Shown: positions 33,001 through 46,646, numbered from the stretch's first letter. The stretch is 64,000 nucleotides of DNA from JAHBXL01 sp964409775 (GCA_964409775.1 CAYPEI010000014.1:31315-95314), one strand, 5' to 3'. Notes: generated by a model from the letters alone, not told the origin. Program-made: numbers and translations.

Positions 33001-34171
33001 GCAGGAACTGGGCGAGAAGGTCGCGATCTCGCGCCAGCATGCGCAGTCGGTCGAGCGTGATTACAACAGCCTGGAGATCTCCCGGCGCGAGGTGGAGGTC
33101 AAGCGGGAGAACCTCGAGGAACGGTGCACGCAGGACCTGGGCTTTGATCTTGCCGCGGAGCACGCCGAGTATGAGGCGATGCTCAACGACGAGATGACGG
33201 TGACGGTCGTCGGCGAGGACGGATCGGCATCGGAGCAGGCGGTGCGGGTCGTGAGGATGGACGGCGAGGCCGCGGCGGGCACGATCGACGAACTGAAGAA
33301 GCAGATCAAGGAACTGGGCAACGTCAATCTTGACGCGATCGAGGAGGAGTCGCTGCTGGTCGCCCGCAATGATGACCTGATCCGGCAGGTGGCCGATCTG
33401 GACGCGGCTCGCGTCGCGCTGACTGAACTGATCGCGAAACTGAACGTCGCGAGCGAGCAACGGTTCAAGGAGACGTTCGAGACCATCCAGAAGCACTTCT
33501 CCTCGCCCGACGGCATGTTCCGCCAACTGTTCGGCGGCGGCAAGGCCGAGGTTCGGCTGATGCCGCTTGTGAAGGAAGGCCCGAACGGCGAGAAGATCGA
33601 GACCGACGAGATCGACTGGCTGGAGAGCGGGGTCGAGGTGATCGCGAAGCCGCCGGGCAAGGAGCCGCGGTCGATCAACCAACTCTCGGGCGGCGAGAAG
33701 ACGATGACGGCGGTGGCGCTGCTGCTGTCGATCTTCAAGAGCAAGCCCAGTTGCTTCTGCGTGCTGGACGAGGTGGATGCCGCGCTCGATGAGGCGAACG
33801 TGGAGCGGTTCTGCCGCGTGATCCACCGGTTCCTGGATCACTCCCATTTCATCGTGATCACGCACCACAAGCGGACGATGGCCGCGGCGGACCGGCTGTA
33901 TGGCGTGACGATGCAGGAGCGGGGCGTCTCGAAGCGTGTGACGGTGAAACTCGACCAGGTCGGCGAGAAGGGCGAGATCCCGACGGAGAAGATCGGCGAG
34001 GGCGCGCACGACCTGAATCTCGATCAGGCGGGGCCGTCGCACGAGGAGTTCGTGGCATCGCATCCGCACGAAGTTGAAGACGCCGCGGCGGCGAAGAAAC
34101 CGCAGCCCAGCGGGGCGTTGCGGCGTGCGCTGGCGGGGATGCGAGAGCAGGGCGAGCCGGTCAAGGTGTAG
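30077..34171 (+). CDS. smc: Chromosome segregation protein SMC
   Basis: Condenses and aligns chromosomes as a dimer with ScpA/ScpB. The 1364-residue protein has an N-terminal head with Walker A GPNGCGKS (31-38), two long coiled coils, a hinge at about 565-670 (RGFDGVAGVLADLVETDTAH), and a C-terminal head with signature LSGGEK (1203-1208) and Walker B CFCVLDEVDAALDEANV. It is longer than the usual 1150-1200. One extra segment is an Ala/Glu-rich insertion at about 87-136 before LPIDADMVDVERRLYRDG; coiled-coil length differences likely explain the rest. AGG lies ten bases before the ATG at 30077. ScpA and ScpB genes are not adjacent. Confidence 0.96.
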   Translation: MRLAKLTLHGFKSFADRTEFTFEEPITAIVGPNGCGKSNVVDAVKWVLGERSSKSLRGKEMIDVIFAGSAARKPLGMAAVTLSFENPVIERKLVAAEAALSDAPVAGEEAGPEATAAAPAEETVDSVLDRRAGRNRALPIDADMVDVERRLYRDGTSQYLINGKRCRLRDIVDLFLDTGIGADAYSIIEQGKVDAMLLASPQERRTIFEEAAGVAKYKARRIEAERKLERAEQNLTLTREQLATTERRLRIVKGQAAKARIFKALDSELKALRGVVALDQYDALEQRLAGLTSQLADLDEKRRRAQEMLSQLEHGKQEAEIRKSELAGVQRRAESALQAAQHGQAQASQRREMTIRSIEEARRQSESDAQQMAAVEQWIDEVRRSVEEQAASVSRLGEELARAESSLGELGQQRAAAQNSLAEARSQHSQKRTSAANIDRERSALLAAVESDRRRAAQMRDQLAGLASKAASTKTEHEALSEREQEAVAACARSREAIAATKTALDEAAASRQRLTADRQGLAKSADELQQDLVRLDSRRATLQEMHDRHAGMGEAVRFVLEARAGGRGFDGVAGVLADLVETDTAHAASVEAALGPSLQALVVPTLLEIPSAEELGTLPGRVSFVPMQTLGEAMGSAPAEPTEEERNATVVGVIGGAFGHVSRLRDMVRPAPGAPAGAASLLNRLLGRTFLVRDLDAAMLLKAAPDGADARFVTADGRVMEADGRVLAGPMTADAAAGGGGGVLQRATELSDLNARVGDARERLETERAALAGVDEQAAAASQREGELRTQFARHERELVGLDAQAERLAADLARLAREQGSLSQEIGDLTARCAKLDAEQAHTAEKAESLRRLYEEQAAAAAALEAAIEAAQKDADAAAERLTSAKVEAGRAAEALSAAKREKSRLDDAMDEAERRARHLRTQIEQRAQSLAAHEQSLTECEEAIVRTAREAGEAQEQLRAVGGQLVQAVKLTQELGEKVAISRQHAQSVERDYNSLEISRREVEVKRENLEERCTQDLGFDLAAEHAEYEAMLNDEMTVTVVGEDGSASEQAVRVVRMDGEAAAGTIDELKKQIKELGNVNLDAIEEESLLVARNDDLIRQVADLDAARVALTELIAKLNVASEQRFKETFETIQKHFSSPDGMFRQLFGGGKAEVRLMPLVKEGPNGEKIETDEIDWLESGVEVIAKPPGKEPRSINQLSGGEKTMTAVALLLSIFKSKPSCFCVLDEVDAALDEANVERFCRVIHRFLDHSHFIVITHHKRTMAAADRLYGVTMQERGVSKRVTVKLDQVGEKGEIPTEKIGEGAHDLNLDQAGPSHEEFVASHPHEVEDAAAAKKPQPSGALRRALAGMREQGEPVKV

Positions 34172-34253
34172 GCCGAGTCGGGTCGGCGCGGGCCGGCGCA
34201 GACTTGAAGTTGCGGTGACGGATGCCGGAGGGCCGATCGCCGGAGCAGGCCGG

Positions 34254-35606
34254 CTATCTCGGTGACGGAGTCCGACCGAGGCCGTCGCGGATGATGGCGA
34301 TCCCCGAGTCGAGCAAGGACGGCGGGATTCCGGCGCGGTCTCCCGCCGCTTTGAGGCGCACGGAGGCGTTTGCTTCGGCACTCAGCGAGGCGATGGCGTC
34401 GTCCCATGCCTGTCCCTCGGACTCGGAAAGCCCGTTCCTCCAGAGACAGTACTTGGCGAGGTTCACGCCGCGAAGAGCAGTGGAGCCGAACGCGCGCTCT
34501 TGTGCGGCTTCGGCCGGAGTCACCCATTGCGCGAAGACGTGTAGCGGGTACATGGCCAGATCGTCGGGTCCGTCGAGCATGGTGAACCATCGGACGTGCC
34601 TGTCGCCCGCGCGCCATCGGCCGTTGGTCGCGAAGGGCTCGGTGGGCACGGCGAGTTCGAGATCGAGCGTCTCGCTCCAGTTGCCCGCCTCGCTCACGAA
34701 TAGCGGGACCATCCCGGCGACCATCGCGCCGAGTTGATCGCCCAGGACCTGCTTGGGATCGGCCGGCGCCGGTTCTTCCCCGGGCTTGGCGCCTGCCTTG
34801 ATCCTTTGCACCAGTGCGTCGAACTCCGGCTGCCCGCGGAGGTAGGAGTCCAGCGATGCGGCCGTGGCTTCCCACGATCGCAGGAACGCGGGCGGCGCTG
34901 CGCCCGCGGCGGCCGGCGCATCGCCGGCCTTTCGAGCGATGATCCGGACAAACCACCGGTGTGTCGCCTGCGAATCGGCCCCGCCCATCAGCAGCCGCGA
35001 GACCTGCGGCAGGTCGCCGGTCTGGAGGTAGCCGCGCTCCGTCAGGAACTGAAGGACCCGCAGCCATCCGGCGGAGTGGGCCGGGTCGCGCGCGCCGCCG
35101 CGGTCGACGCCGGTGAGCCATGTATGGACGGCGAAGTCCCGCAGATCGGCGCGGAGGCTCTCGTCGCACCAGCGCACGAGGTCGGTCGCCGCGGGCCAGT
35201 TTGCCGATTCGGACTTCAGCCAGCCGCCGATGAGCCTGGCCGCCTCTTCGGCGGCGTGGATCCTGGCCTGGAGCGCATCGGCGACGGCGGGCTGGCCGCG
35301 GAATCGCTCGGAATAGATGGTCAGGGTGCCGAGCGAGGTGGGGTAGGTGGTGATCGACCCGGCGTTGCCCATATCGGGGGCGATGTCGTGCGTGAAGGAC
35401 GCTGCGGTGACGCGTTTGTCGTGCTTGGCGATTTCCCGACCCTGGGCGTCCTTCTCGGTGCGGGTTTCGGTCACGGTCAGGACCCGCTCCCAGCCCTCGG
35501 CATCGGCGCGGGGCGAGATGCGGACCTCGTAGACCCGCTGGATGCACCCGGCGAGGGACAGCAGGACCGTCAGCAGAGCCGCGGTGAAGACCGGTCGCGT
35601 GCGCAT
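34254..35606 (-). CDS. Lipoprotein of unknown function, 450 residues
   Basis: The N-terminus is a clear lipoprotein signal (TAALLTVLLSLAGC with Cys at about 21), so the mature protein is membrane-anchored in the periplasm. The body has no recognised domain. It begins with a strand-rich part (YEVRISPRADAEGWERVLTV) and continues with helices (LDSYLRGQPEFDALVQRIKA). It is 42 bases upstream of, and co-directional with, the serine hydrolase gene, so they may be co-transcribed. It converges with smc. Confidence 0.75.
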   Translation of the reverse strand: MRTRPVFTAALLTVLLSLAGCIQRVYEVRISPRADAEGWERVLTVTETRTEKDAQGREIAKHDKRVTAASFTHDIAPDMGNAGSITTYPTSLGTLTIYSERFRGQPAVADALQARIHAAEEAARLIGGWLKSESANWPAATDLVRWCDESLRADLRDFAVHTWLTGVDRGGARDPAHSAGWLRVLQFLTERGYLQTGDLPQVSRLLMGGADSQATHRWFVRIIARKAGDAPAAAGAAPPAFLRSWEATAASLDSYLRGQPEFDALVQRIKAGAKPGEEPAPADPKQVLGDQLGAMVAGMVPLFVSEAGNWSETLDLELAVPTEPFATNGRWRAGDRHVRWFTMLDGPDDLAMYPLHVFAQWVTPAEAAQERAFGSTALRGVNLAKYCLWRNGLSESEGQAWDDAIASLSAEANASVRLKAAGDRAGIPPSLLDSGIAIIRDGLGRTPSPR

Positions 35607-35648
35607 GGTTGTTCTCCGGCGATGACTTGCGATGAGGCGGTGTGTCGG

Positions 35649-36866
35649 TCAGGGGCCGACGGTCGCTGACGACTTCAGATGGTCCTGGATGAGCGCCCAC
35701 GCGGCTTCGTCGCAGGCCTTGTCGCCGCGTTCGCCCTGGTTGCACATGATGAGCACGGCGAAGTCGCGCTCGGGCGCGATCCAGGTGACGGCGAACCACA
35801 TGGTGTTGCTGCCGCTGTGCGTGAGGACGTGTCCGGTCGCGCCGGGCATGTCGCCGCGGGCCCAGGGGCGGATGGGCCGGGCCCAGCCGAAGGCGTACTC
35901 GCTGAGCGAATCGGGCGGGGTGTGGAGCCGATCGAATGTTCCGGGCTTGAGCAATGCGGGCTGTCGGCGGGGGTTGCGGGCATCGCCGCGGAGATGGAGC
36001 GAGACGAAGCGTGCCCAATCGGCGAGGGTGCAGTGCAGTCGGCCGGCGGGCGTGATGGCGGGCGGGTTGTCGGAGCCGCCGGCGTTCGGCTCGACGGGCT
36101 TGCGGTTGTCGCGATGGCCGCGGGGCTGATCGACCTTGCCGGCGGTGCCCGGGGCGCCCCATCCGCACGAGGTCATACCGAGGGGCCCAAAGAGCGTTTC
36201 CTGCATGAGTTGTTCGTATGGCTTTCCTGTGACAGTCTCGGCCATGTGACCAGCGATGGCGAAGCCCGCGTTGGCGTAGACGTTCTTGGTGCCCGGCGGG
36301 TACTCCGGCGCGTGTGTGACGACGCCTTCGAGAAGCATGCGCCGCGCGGCGATGGGCCCGCCCTCGGCCTTCCAGAGTTTGCCCCAGAGTCCGTCGGTAT
36401 CGAGGTTGCCAGGGACGCCGCCCCGGTTGGAGAGGAGTTGCGCGAGTGTGACGCCTTTGTAATGCTCGTGCATGCTGGGCGCGAGATCGGGGAAGGCTTC
36501 GGCGAGCGTGGTCTCCCAGCGGAGAGTGCCGTTGTCGACGAGGATGGCGCAGAGCGTGGCGGTCATGGCCTTGGTGCACGAACCGATGTGGAACCGGTCA
36601 TCGAGGGTGACGCGTTCGACGCCGCCGCGGGCGCGAAGGCCGGCCGCTCCGGCCGCGACGAGTCGATCGCCGACGACGATCCCCGCGACCATTCCGGGGA
36701 CATCGTGCTTCTGGATGATGGGGGAGAGGAGGGCGGAAAGGTTGCGGACTTCGGAGGGCGGGGCGGGCGGCGACTGCGGCGATGCCGGCGGCGCGGGTTG
36801 CTGCGCGACCGCCGGGAGGGCCGCGAAGATCAGGAGCATGGTCGTCGCAATCGTGCAATGCCGCAT
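35649..36866 (-). CDS. Serine beta-lactamase-like hydrolase (class C fold)
   Basis: A secreted 405-residue protein of the beta-lactamase/penicillin-binding-protein-like family, which includes AmpC, esterases and D-aminopeptidases. The catalytic SxxK is SCTK (S96, K99) and the second motif is YAN (Y197, N199), as in class C enzymes. A third HxG-like element is HSGSN near residue 365. Residues 1-21 are a signal peptide. An ATG at 36875 abuts the GGAGG and is too close; the ATG at 36866 has that GGAGG nine bases upstream and is chosen. Most family members outside known resistance genes are not lactam-degrading, and no ampR-like gene adjoins. Confidence 0.87.
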   Translation of the reverse strand: MRHCTIATTMLLIFAALPAVAQQPAPPASPQSPPAPPSEVRNLSALLSPIIQKHDVPGMVAGIVVGDRLVAAGAAGLRARGGVERVTLDDRFHIGSCTKAMTATLCAILVDNGTLRWETTLAEAFPDLAPSMHEHYKGVTLAQLLSNRGGVPGNLDTDGLWGKLWKAEGGPIAARRMLLEGVVTHAPEYPPGTKNVYANAGFAIAGHMAETVTGKPYEQLMQETLFGPLGMTSCGWGAPGTAGKVDQPRGHRDNRKPVEPNAGGSDNPPAITPAGRLHCTLADWARFVSLHLRGDARNPRRQPALLKPGTFDRLHTPPDSLSEYAFGWARPIRPWARGDMPGATGHVLTHSGSNTMWFAVTWIAPERDFAVLIMCNQGERGDKACDEAAWALIQDHLKSSATVGP

Positions 36867-36883
36867 TTTCAGCATCCTCCGAT

Positions 36884-37828
36884 TCAATCGAATTGGACAG
36901 CCCCGACAAGGTCGCGGATGCCTGCGCACCCCTGGGCCCGCACCCACTTCTCCAGGCCGCGGATGATCGTCAGGGGCGCGCGCGGATCGGCGAAGAGCGC
37001 AGCGCCGATCTGCACGGCGGTTGCGCCGGCGAGGATGAACTCGGCGGCGTCTTCCCACCGGCTGACGCCGCCGGCGCCGATGATCGGCGTGCCGGTGTCC
37101 TTGCAGACCTTTCGATACACCTCGTGTACCAGTCGCACGGCGACGGGGTGCAGGGCGGGTCCGGAGAGCCCGCCGGTCGTGTTGGCCAGCCGCGGCTTGC
37201 GGGTGTGGACATCGATGGCCATGGCGGGGATGGTGTTGGAGATGGTGAGGCCGTCGATTCCGGCCTCGACCGCTGCGCGGGCGATAATGGGCAACTCGGG
37301 CGCGACCGGCGAGAGTTTGACGAAGAGAGGGCATCGCTTCACCACGGCCCGGGCCGCGGCCACCACTTCGCGTGTGAGGGCGGGCGACATGCCGAACTCG
37401 GTGCCCGTCTTGACGTTGGGGCAGGAGATGTTGAGTTCGACGGCGGCGACGCCCCTGTCGTGCCATTCATCCATGACGGCGGCGACCTGGACGTAGTCCT
37501 CGATGCTGAAGCCGGCGACGGAGCAGATGAGGGTGCAGGGCATCGCGGCGGCGCGGGGCAGGTAGTGGGACTCGAAGGCGTCGATGCCGGGGTTGGCCAG
37601 GCCGATGGCGTTGAGCATTCCCGCGCGGGCGGGGAGGATGCGCCAGGTGGGGTTGCCCTCGCGCGGGTTGGGCGTGATGGACTTGCTCACGAGCCCGCCG
37701 ATGCGGGAGAGGTCGAGCACGTCGGACATCTCGTCGAGCGTGCCGCAGGTGCCGGCGGCGAGCAGGACAGGATTGCGGAGTGAGATGCCCGCGAGATCTG
37801 TGGCCAGGATGCCTGCCGCGGCGGTCAT
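36884..37828 (-). CDS. pyrD: Dihydroorotate dehydrogenase, class 1B type
   Basis: Oxidises dihydroorotate to orotate in pyrimidine synthesis, using FMN. The 314-residue protein has NPVLLAAGTCGT, the catalytic Cys in ELNISCPNVK (C136) typical of class 1 enzymes, the FMN/substrate segment SNTIPAMAIDV, and GAGGVSRWEDAAEFILAGAT. Class 1B works with an electron-transfer subunit PyrK, which is not visible nearby. The ATG at 37828 is chosen. The frame continues to a TTG at 37867, but that part is made of short-word repeat DNA. The serine hydrolase start is 17 bases downstream of its stop. Confidence 0.94.
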   Translation of the reverse strand: MTAAAGILATDLAGISLRNPVLLAAGTCGTLDEMSDVLDLSRIGGLVSKSITPNPREGNPTWRILPARAGMLNAIGLANPGIDAFESHYLPRAAAMPCTLICSVAGFSIEDYVQVAAVMDEWHDRGVAAVELNISCPNVKTGTEFGMSPALTREVVAAARAVVKRCPLFVKLSPVAPELPIIARAAVEAGIDGLTISNTIPAMAIDVHTRKPRLANTTGGLSGPALHPVAVRLVHEVYRKVCKDTGTPIIGAGGVSRWEDAAEFILAGATAVQIGAALFADPRAPLTIIRGLEKWVRAQGCAGIRDLVGAVQFD

Positions 37829-37852
37829 TGGAGCGAGGATAGCGGGGATGAA

Positions 37853-37886
37853 AAGATCAAACCTCAAAGTTCAAACGGCAAAGAAA
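37853..37886. repeat. AT-rich short-word repeat upstream of pyrD
   Basis: A 34-bp run (aaaagatcaaacctcaaag, then ttcaaacggcaaag) is far richer in A+T than the surroundings and has the wording of the other reiterated gap repeats. It lies between pyrD and the acnA terminator. Confidence 0.55.
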
Positions 37887-37908
37887 ACAACCCGGCACGG
37901 GCCGGGTT
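37881..37908 (-). terminator. Rho-independent terminator of acnA
   Basis: Eight-base perfect arms (37889-37896 and 37901-37908) around a four-base loop. On the minus strand the hairpin is followed by gttttctt. It lies about 70 bases after the acnA stop and would also separate acnA transcription from pyrD. Confidence 0.82.
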
Positions 37909-37980
37909 GGTGAGGGAGGCTCGAATGTGCCGACTGACCACGACGAGCAAGCCGTGATCGGGTGCGAGGCAACCTCGGCG

Positions 37981-40836
<2,856 letters not shown>

Positions 40837-40927
40837 GGTGGGTCCTCCGTGTGCGTTGCTGGTTCAACGGTAGCATTCGCCGCGCATGAGTCGAATCAAT
40901 CGGAATCGAACAAACGATCATTGCAGG

Positions 40928-41191
40928 TTATTGATTGTCGTCCACGTGCGAGGGCGACGGCTTCCGGGCCGGGCGATCGACGAACGTCCGCGTCTCGGAG
41001 TGGAACCGGCGCATCCCGATGTACCAGACGCTCATCGCCGTGCCGAGGACGAACAGCGCCGCCAGCGACCAGAACAGCCAGTCGATGCCGCCATCGAACA
41101 GGTGCAACTTGATCGCCCCCGCCGCGGCGGAGCCCACACCCATCATCAGCCCGAAGTACACCCGGGGGTCACGCTTGGTCTTCTTCTCCAC
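40928..41191 (-). CDS. Small membrane protein, unknown function
   Basis: An 87-residue protein from a GTG start. It has two probable membrane helices, around VYFGLMMGVGSAAAGAI and WLFWSLAALFVLGTAMSVW, and a basic, hydrophilic C-terminus (MRRFHSETRTFVDRPARK). The coding statistics match the neighbours. No family is recognised. It lies between the LysR gene and acnA, all on the minus strand. Confidence 0.6.
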   Translation of the reverse strand: MEKKTKRDPRVYFGLMMGVGSAAAGAIKLHLFDGGIDWLFWSLAALFVLGTAMSVWYIGMRRFHSETRTFVDRPARKPSPSHVDDNQ

Positions 41192-41239
41192 GGGAAAGTG
41201 TATGGATAGCGGTCGCGGGCGGTGCGCACGGGCGGCGGC

Positions 41240-42196
41240 TCACTCTGGCCGTGTCCGCGCAGGCGCCGCCCGTGCCGGCGCAAGCATGACTCGCTCGAAC
41301 TCCGCCACGGCGGGGCTCGCCGCCCGGTCGCGCCTGCGCACGATCGCCAGCGAGCGGGATAGTTTCCCGTCGCGGCAGGCCAGGCCTTCGCCTTCCTTGA
41401 GGGCGAAACGCGAGACGAAGCCAAGCCCAATCCCCGCCGCGACCATCTGCTTGATCGATTCGATCGAGCGCAACTCCATGACCACGTTGAGCGACACGCC
41501 CGCGGCCGCGGCGGCGCGATCCAGCAGTTCGCGCACGGCGGTCCCGGCCTCGAACGCCACGATCGGTTCGCCCGCGATGTCGGCCCAACGGAACGTTCGT
41601 GCGTCGCCGGCTCGTTCGCCCTTCTCGCGCGGGTCGCCCGGCGCTCGGGTCGCGTGCGCCCGCTTCGCGCGGCCTTCCGCACCGATCAGCCGCAGTTCAT
41701 CCTCGACCAGCGGGATGCGGAGCAGGTCGTCGGTCTCCGGGCCCTTGAGCGGGAGCGTGACGATCCCGACATCGAGTTCGCCCGACGAGACCGCCGCGGC
41801 GACTGCGCTGCTCCCCGCTTCGCGCACATAGAACCGCAACCCCGGGTGGGACCTGCGGATCGCCGATACGACGCGCGGGAGGAGGTAGGTGGTCGCGGTG
41901 GCGCCTCCGCCGATGCGGATGGATCCGCGCTGGAGCCCGATGACCTCGCGCACGGCGGTGATCGCTGCATCGGCGCGGCGGACGGCGTCCTCGGCGTGGG
42001 TCAGGAACACCCTCCCGGCCTCGGTCAGATCGATGCCGCGGCCGGTGCGGGCGAGCAGTTCCGCGCCGACCTCGGTTTCCAACTTGCGCACCATGGCGGA
42101 GAGCGCGGGCTGTGAGATGCCGAGTTGCCGAGCCGCGCGCGTCATGTGGCGGGCTCGTGCGATGGCGATGTACTGGCGCAGGGTGGTGAGTTCCAC
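41240..42196 (-). CDS. LysR-family transcriptional regulator
   Basis: A 318-residue regulator. The N-terminal winged helix-turn-helix is plain (LRQYIAIARARHMTRAARQL, GISQPALSAMVRKLETEVGA, LLARTGRGIDLTEAG), followed by a linker helix and a periplasmic-binding-protein-like effector domain (LDVGIVTLP, AGIGLGFVSRFAL). Such proteins usually regulate a divergent neighbour and bind a small coinducer. The divergent neighbour here is the bamD-like gene 59 bases away, an odd target, so the true target may be elsewhere. The GTG at 42196 starts MELTTLRQY; no strong Shine-Dalgarno is seen. The effector domain carries a charged insertion (EGRAKRAHATRAPGDPREK). Confidence 0.92.
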   Translation of the reverse strand: MELTTLRQYIAIARARHMTRAARQLGISQPALSAMVRKLETEVGAELLARTGRGIDLTEAGRVFLTHAEDAVRRADAAITAVREVIGLQRGSIRIGGGATATTYLLPRVVSAIRRSHPGLRFYVREAGSSAVAAAVSSGELDVGIVTLPLKGPETDDLLRIPLVEDELRLIGAEGRAKRAHATRAPGDPREKGERAGDARTFRWADIAGEPIVAFEAGTAVRELLDRAAAAAGVSLNVVMELRSIESIKQMVAAGIGLGFVSRFALKEGEGLACRDGKLSRSLAIVRRRDRAASPAVAEFERVMLAPARAAPARTRPE

Positions 42197-42255
42197 GAGT
42201 GGAGCGTATCCGGACTGAGCGGGACGCTGTGCGCCCGATCGTGTATCCTTCGGCC

Positions 42256-43329
42256 ATGCCGCGACAGGGTCTTGCCTCCATCTGCTGGTCCGCCGCATTG
42301 CTTGCGGGTTGCTCCGCGGCGCTGGCGCAGTCGAACACGCTTCGACTGGATGATGCGGGACAGTGGGAACAGACCCACGCGCCGGTGGCCGGCACGACGG
42401 GCGCGCTGCTGGCGGATGCGCGGCGTGCGCTGGCGGAGGATCGCCCCGGCGCGGCCCGGGTGATCCTCGATCCGTGGATCAAGGCCAACGAGCGCACGGG
42501 CGATCCGGATCTGCCGCAGGCGCTGCTGCTCCGCGGCGATGCGTTGACCGCGCTGGGCGATGAGTACAACGCGCTGTACGACTATGAGCGGATCATCAAG
42601 GAGTTCGCGGCGACCGAGAGTTTCACGGTCGCCGTCGAGCGCGAGTTGAACATCGGCGTGAACTATGTGAACGGTCTGGACCGGAAGTTCTTCGGGGTTC
42701 GGATCCTGGCGGCGGATGACATCGGGGAGGAACTGCTGATCCGCGTGCAGGAGCGCATGCCGGGCAGCCGCGTGGCGGAGCGTGCGGGGATTGAACTGGC
42801 CGATTACTACTACCGGACGCGGCAACTCGGCCTCGCGGCGGACGCGTACGACCTGTTCGTTCAGTTGTACCCGCGCAGCCAGTACGTGGCGAAGGCGATG
42901 GAGCGGCGGATCTACGCGACGATCGCGCAGTACAAAGGGCCGCGGTACGACGGCTCGCCGCTGCTGGATTCGCAGGTGCTGGTCCGGCGGTTCGCGTCGC
43001 TGTACCCCGCGCAGGCGCAGGCGGCGGGGCTGGACGATGCGCTGGTCGCGCGGCTGGACGACTCGGCGGCGGACGAACTGCTCGAGTCGGCCCGGTGGTA
43101 TCTGCGGAGCGATGATGAGGTCTCGGCCCGGTTCGTGCTGAGGCGGCTGCTGCGGGAGCGGCCGCGATCGGCCGCGGCGCAGGACGCGTATGCATTCATG
43201 GTGGAGCGGAAGTGGATCATCCCGCCGCGAGATCCCGAGCCCGCTCCGAAGTCCGAGGCCGGGCCCGTGACGGCGCCGGTGCCTTCATCCGGAGCGGCGG
43301 CCGTGACGACGCAGGAGGACCCGCGTTGA
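42256..43329 (+). CDS. Outer-membrane assembly lipoprotein, BamD-like
   Basis: A 357-residue lipoprotein (lipobox LLAGC, Cys at about 18) with tetratricopeptide-like helices, resembling BamD/YfiO of the outer-membrane beta-barrel assembly machine. Typical segments are ALLLRGDALTALGDEYNALYDYERIIKEF, quoted here as ALLLRGDALTALGDEYNAL, and YYRTRQLGLAADAYDLFVQL, VQLYPRSQYVAKAMERR. The C-terminus is Pro/Ala-rich. The stop overlaps the TTG start of the LptE-like gene, so both are translated together. It is longer than E. coli BamD (about 245), with extra helical repeats. Confidence 0.8.
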   Translation: MPRQGLASICWSAALLAGCSAALAQSNTLRLDDAGQWEQTHAPVAGTTGALLADARRALAEDRPGAARVILDPWIKANERTGDPDLPQALLLRGDALTALGDEYNALYDYERIIKEFAATESFTVAVERELNIGVNYVNGLDRKFFGVRILAADDIGEELLIRVQERMPGSRVAERAGIELADYYYRTRQLGLAADAYDLFVQLYPRSQYVAKAMERRIYATIAQYKGPRYDGSPLLDSQVLVRRFASLYPAQAQAAGLDDALVARLDDSAADELLESARWYLRSDDEVSARFVLRRLLRERPRSAAAQDAYAFMVERKWIIPPRDPEPAPKSEAGPVTAPVPSSGAAAVTTQEDPR

Positions 43330-43853
43330 ACCGTGCACTTCCCGCGATTGCCGGGCTGCTGGGCGCGATGTGGGCCGCGGCGGCGGGCTGCTCGTCGGAC
43401 CCGACGAAGGGGTACTCGTTCTCGTCGTCGTTCTCGACGGATGTTCGGACGGTTCACGTGCCGATCTTCGAGAATCCGACGTTCGCCCGCGGGCTCGAGA
43501 TCGAGTTGACCGACGCGATCATCAAGGAGATCCAGCGGACGACGCCGTGGACGGTCGCGGCATCGGACTCGGCGCAGACGCAACTGACGGGGAAGATCAA
43601 CGACGCGCAACTCCGGCGTCTGTCCACCGGGCGCGGGTCGGGCCTGGCGCAGGAACTGGCCTACACGATCACCGTCGAGTTTGAGTGGAAGGATGCGCGC
43701 AACGGGAAGGTCCTTGTTTCGAGGAAGGACTTCAGCGCATCGGACACGTTCATCCCGACGCAGGGTCTCAACGAGCGGATCGAGACCGGGCAGCACGGGG
43801 CGATCCAGCGGCTCGCCCGGGACATCGTGGCCGAACTTCGGTCGAACTGGTAA
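43326..43853 (+). CDS. LPS-assembly lipoprotein, LptE-like
   Basis: A 175-residue lipoprotein (signal ending AAAAGCSSDP). The start is TTG 43326, with AGGAGG seven bases upstream and overlapping the BamD stop (TTGA). The body matches the LptE/LptE-like pattern: GYSFSSSFSTDVRTVHVPIF, NPTFARGLEIELTDAIIKEI, TPWTVAASDSAQTQLTGKI, then QELAYTITVEFEWKDARNGK. In LPS-bearing bacteria LptE plugs LptD at the outer membrane. LptD itself is not in view. The call is family-level; LptE sequences are highly variable, so a profile search would be needed for certainty. Confidence 0.82.
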   Translation: MNRALPAIAGLLGAMWAAAAGCSSDPTKGYSFSSSFSTDVRTVHVPIFENPTFARGLEIELTDAIIKEIQRTTPWTVAASDSAQTQLTGKINDAQLRRLSTGRGSGLAQELAYTITVEFEWKDARNGKVLVSRKDFSASDTFIPTQGLNERIETGQHGAIQRLARDIVAELRSNW

Positions 43854-44027
43854 TCGGCGAAGCCTAGCGTTGAACAGCCGATACAAGCCTGAGGCTGGTT
43901 CGGTGGGCCGCGCACCGGGTTTTGATTGCCAACAGCATCCGATCCCCGTCCAGCCGACGAACGTAGGAGTGGTGCGGGTGTGTATTGGCTGATCGTGAGC
44001 AGAGCGGACTTTTCGACGAGAAACTGA

Positions 44028-46142
<2,115 letters not shown>

Positions 46143-46200
46143 TGAGAGCCGGGTTCGAGCCCTGAGTGTGCACTTGGAGCGAGCGCCGCGCGGGCGCCGG

Positions 46201-46566
46201 CTATTCCTGCCACGCCTTGGTCACGATGCCGTCCTTGAGTTGGACGAAGGTCGCGCCCTCGGTCTCGTGCAGGCTTGAGCCGCCGAAGACGAGGAACACG
46301 GAACTGCTGCTGCTCCGGGCGCGGCGGTAGGCCCACTTCCAGAGCGATGTGCCATCGTCCATGCACGCCTTGGTGGTGGGCTCGCCGAGGGCGGTGAGGA
46401 TCCACTTCTCGGTGGTGACTCCCGGCTCGATCTCCATGAACGTGGATCGGCCGACAAACTGCCCGGACATCTCCTCGGTCGAGGAGCCGCTGACCAGGCA
46501 TCCGCCGAGCGGGAGGCAGGAAGCGCTGAGCAGTCCCGCTGCGAGAAGTCGATTCCGTGAGTTCAT
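46201..46566 (-). CDS. BamE/SmpA-like small lipoprotein
   Basis: A 121-residue lipoprotein (lipobox LPLGGC). GGAG lies seven or eight bases before the ATG at 46566. The mature part resembles the BamE/SmpA fold: a start like FVGRSTFMEIEPGVTTEKWI, with PGVTTEKWILTALGEPTTK matching the family's signature helix-turn, then a strand region (SLWKWAYRRARSSSSSVFLV) and LHETEGATFVQLKDGIVTKA. BamE supports the outer-membrane barrel assembly complex. It ends 58 bases from the ftsH stop, on the other strand. Confidence 0.72.
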   Translation of the reverse strand: MNSRNRLLAAGLLSASCLPLGGCLVSGSSTEEMSGQFVGRSTFMEIEPGVTTEKWILTALGEPTTKACMDDGTSLWKWAYRRARSSSSSVFLVFGGSSLHETEGATFVQLKDGIVTKAWQE

Positions 46567-46646
46567 GGATCGGTCTCCGATTGCTGTCGCCCCGGGTGCA
46601 CGGCGCCGCGCTTTCGTTCGCGGAAGATCCGGCATGAGCGTTCAAT

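Noticed and set aside
31361..34381. Very long open frame (about 1000 codons) on the minus strand
   Set aside because: It lies opposite smc, is made of Arg/His/Leu-rich text with no motif, and arises from the strong third-position GC bias of the real gene.
35649..36866. Antibiotic-resistance beta-lactamase
   Set aside because: The SxxK and YxN motifs fit the broad serine hydrolase family, there is no ampR neighbour or mobile element, and most such relatives are peptidases or esterases.
43861..43992. Small plus-strand frame from TTG before ftsH
   Set aside because: No Shine-Dalgarno, no signal or motif, and no reason beyond chance length.
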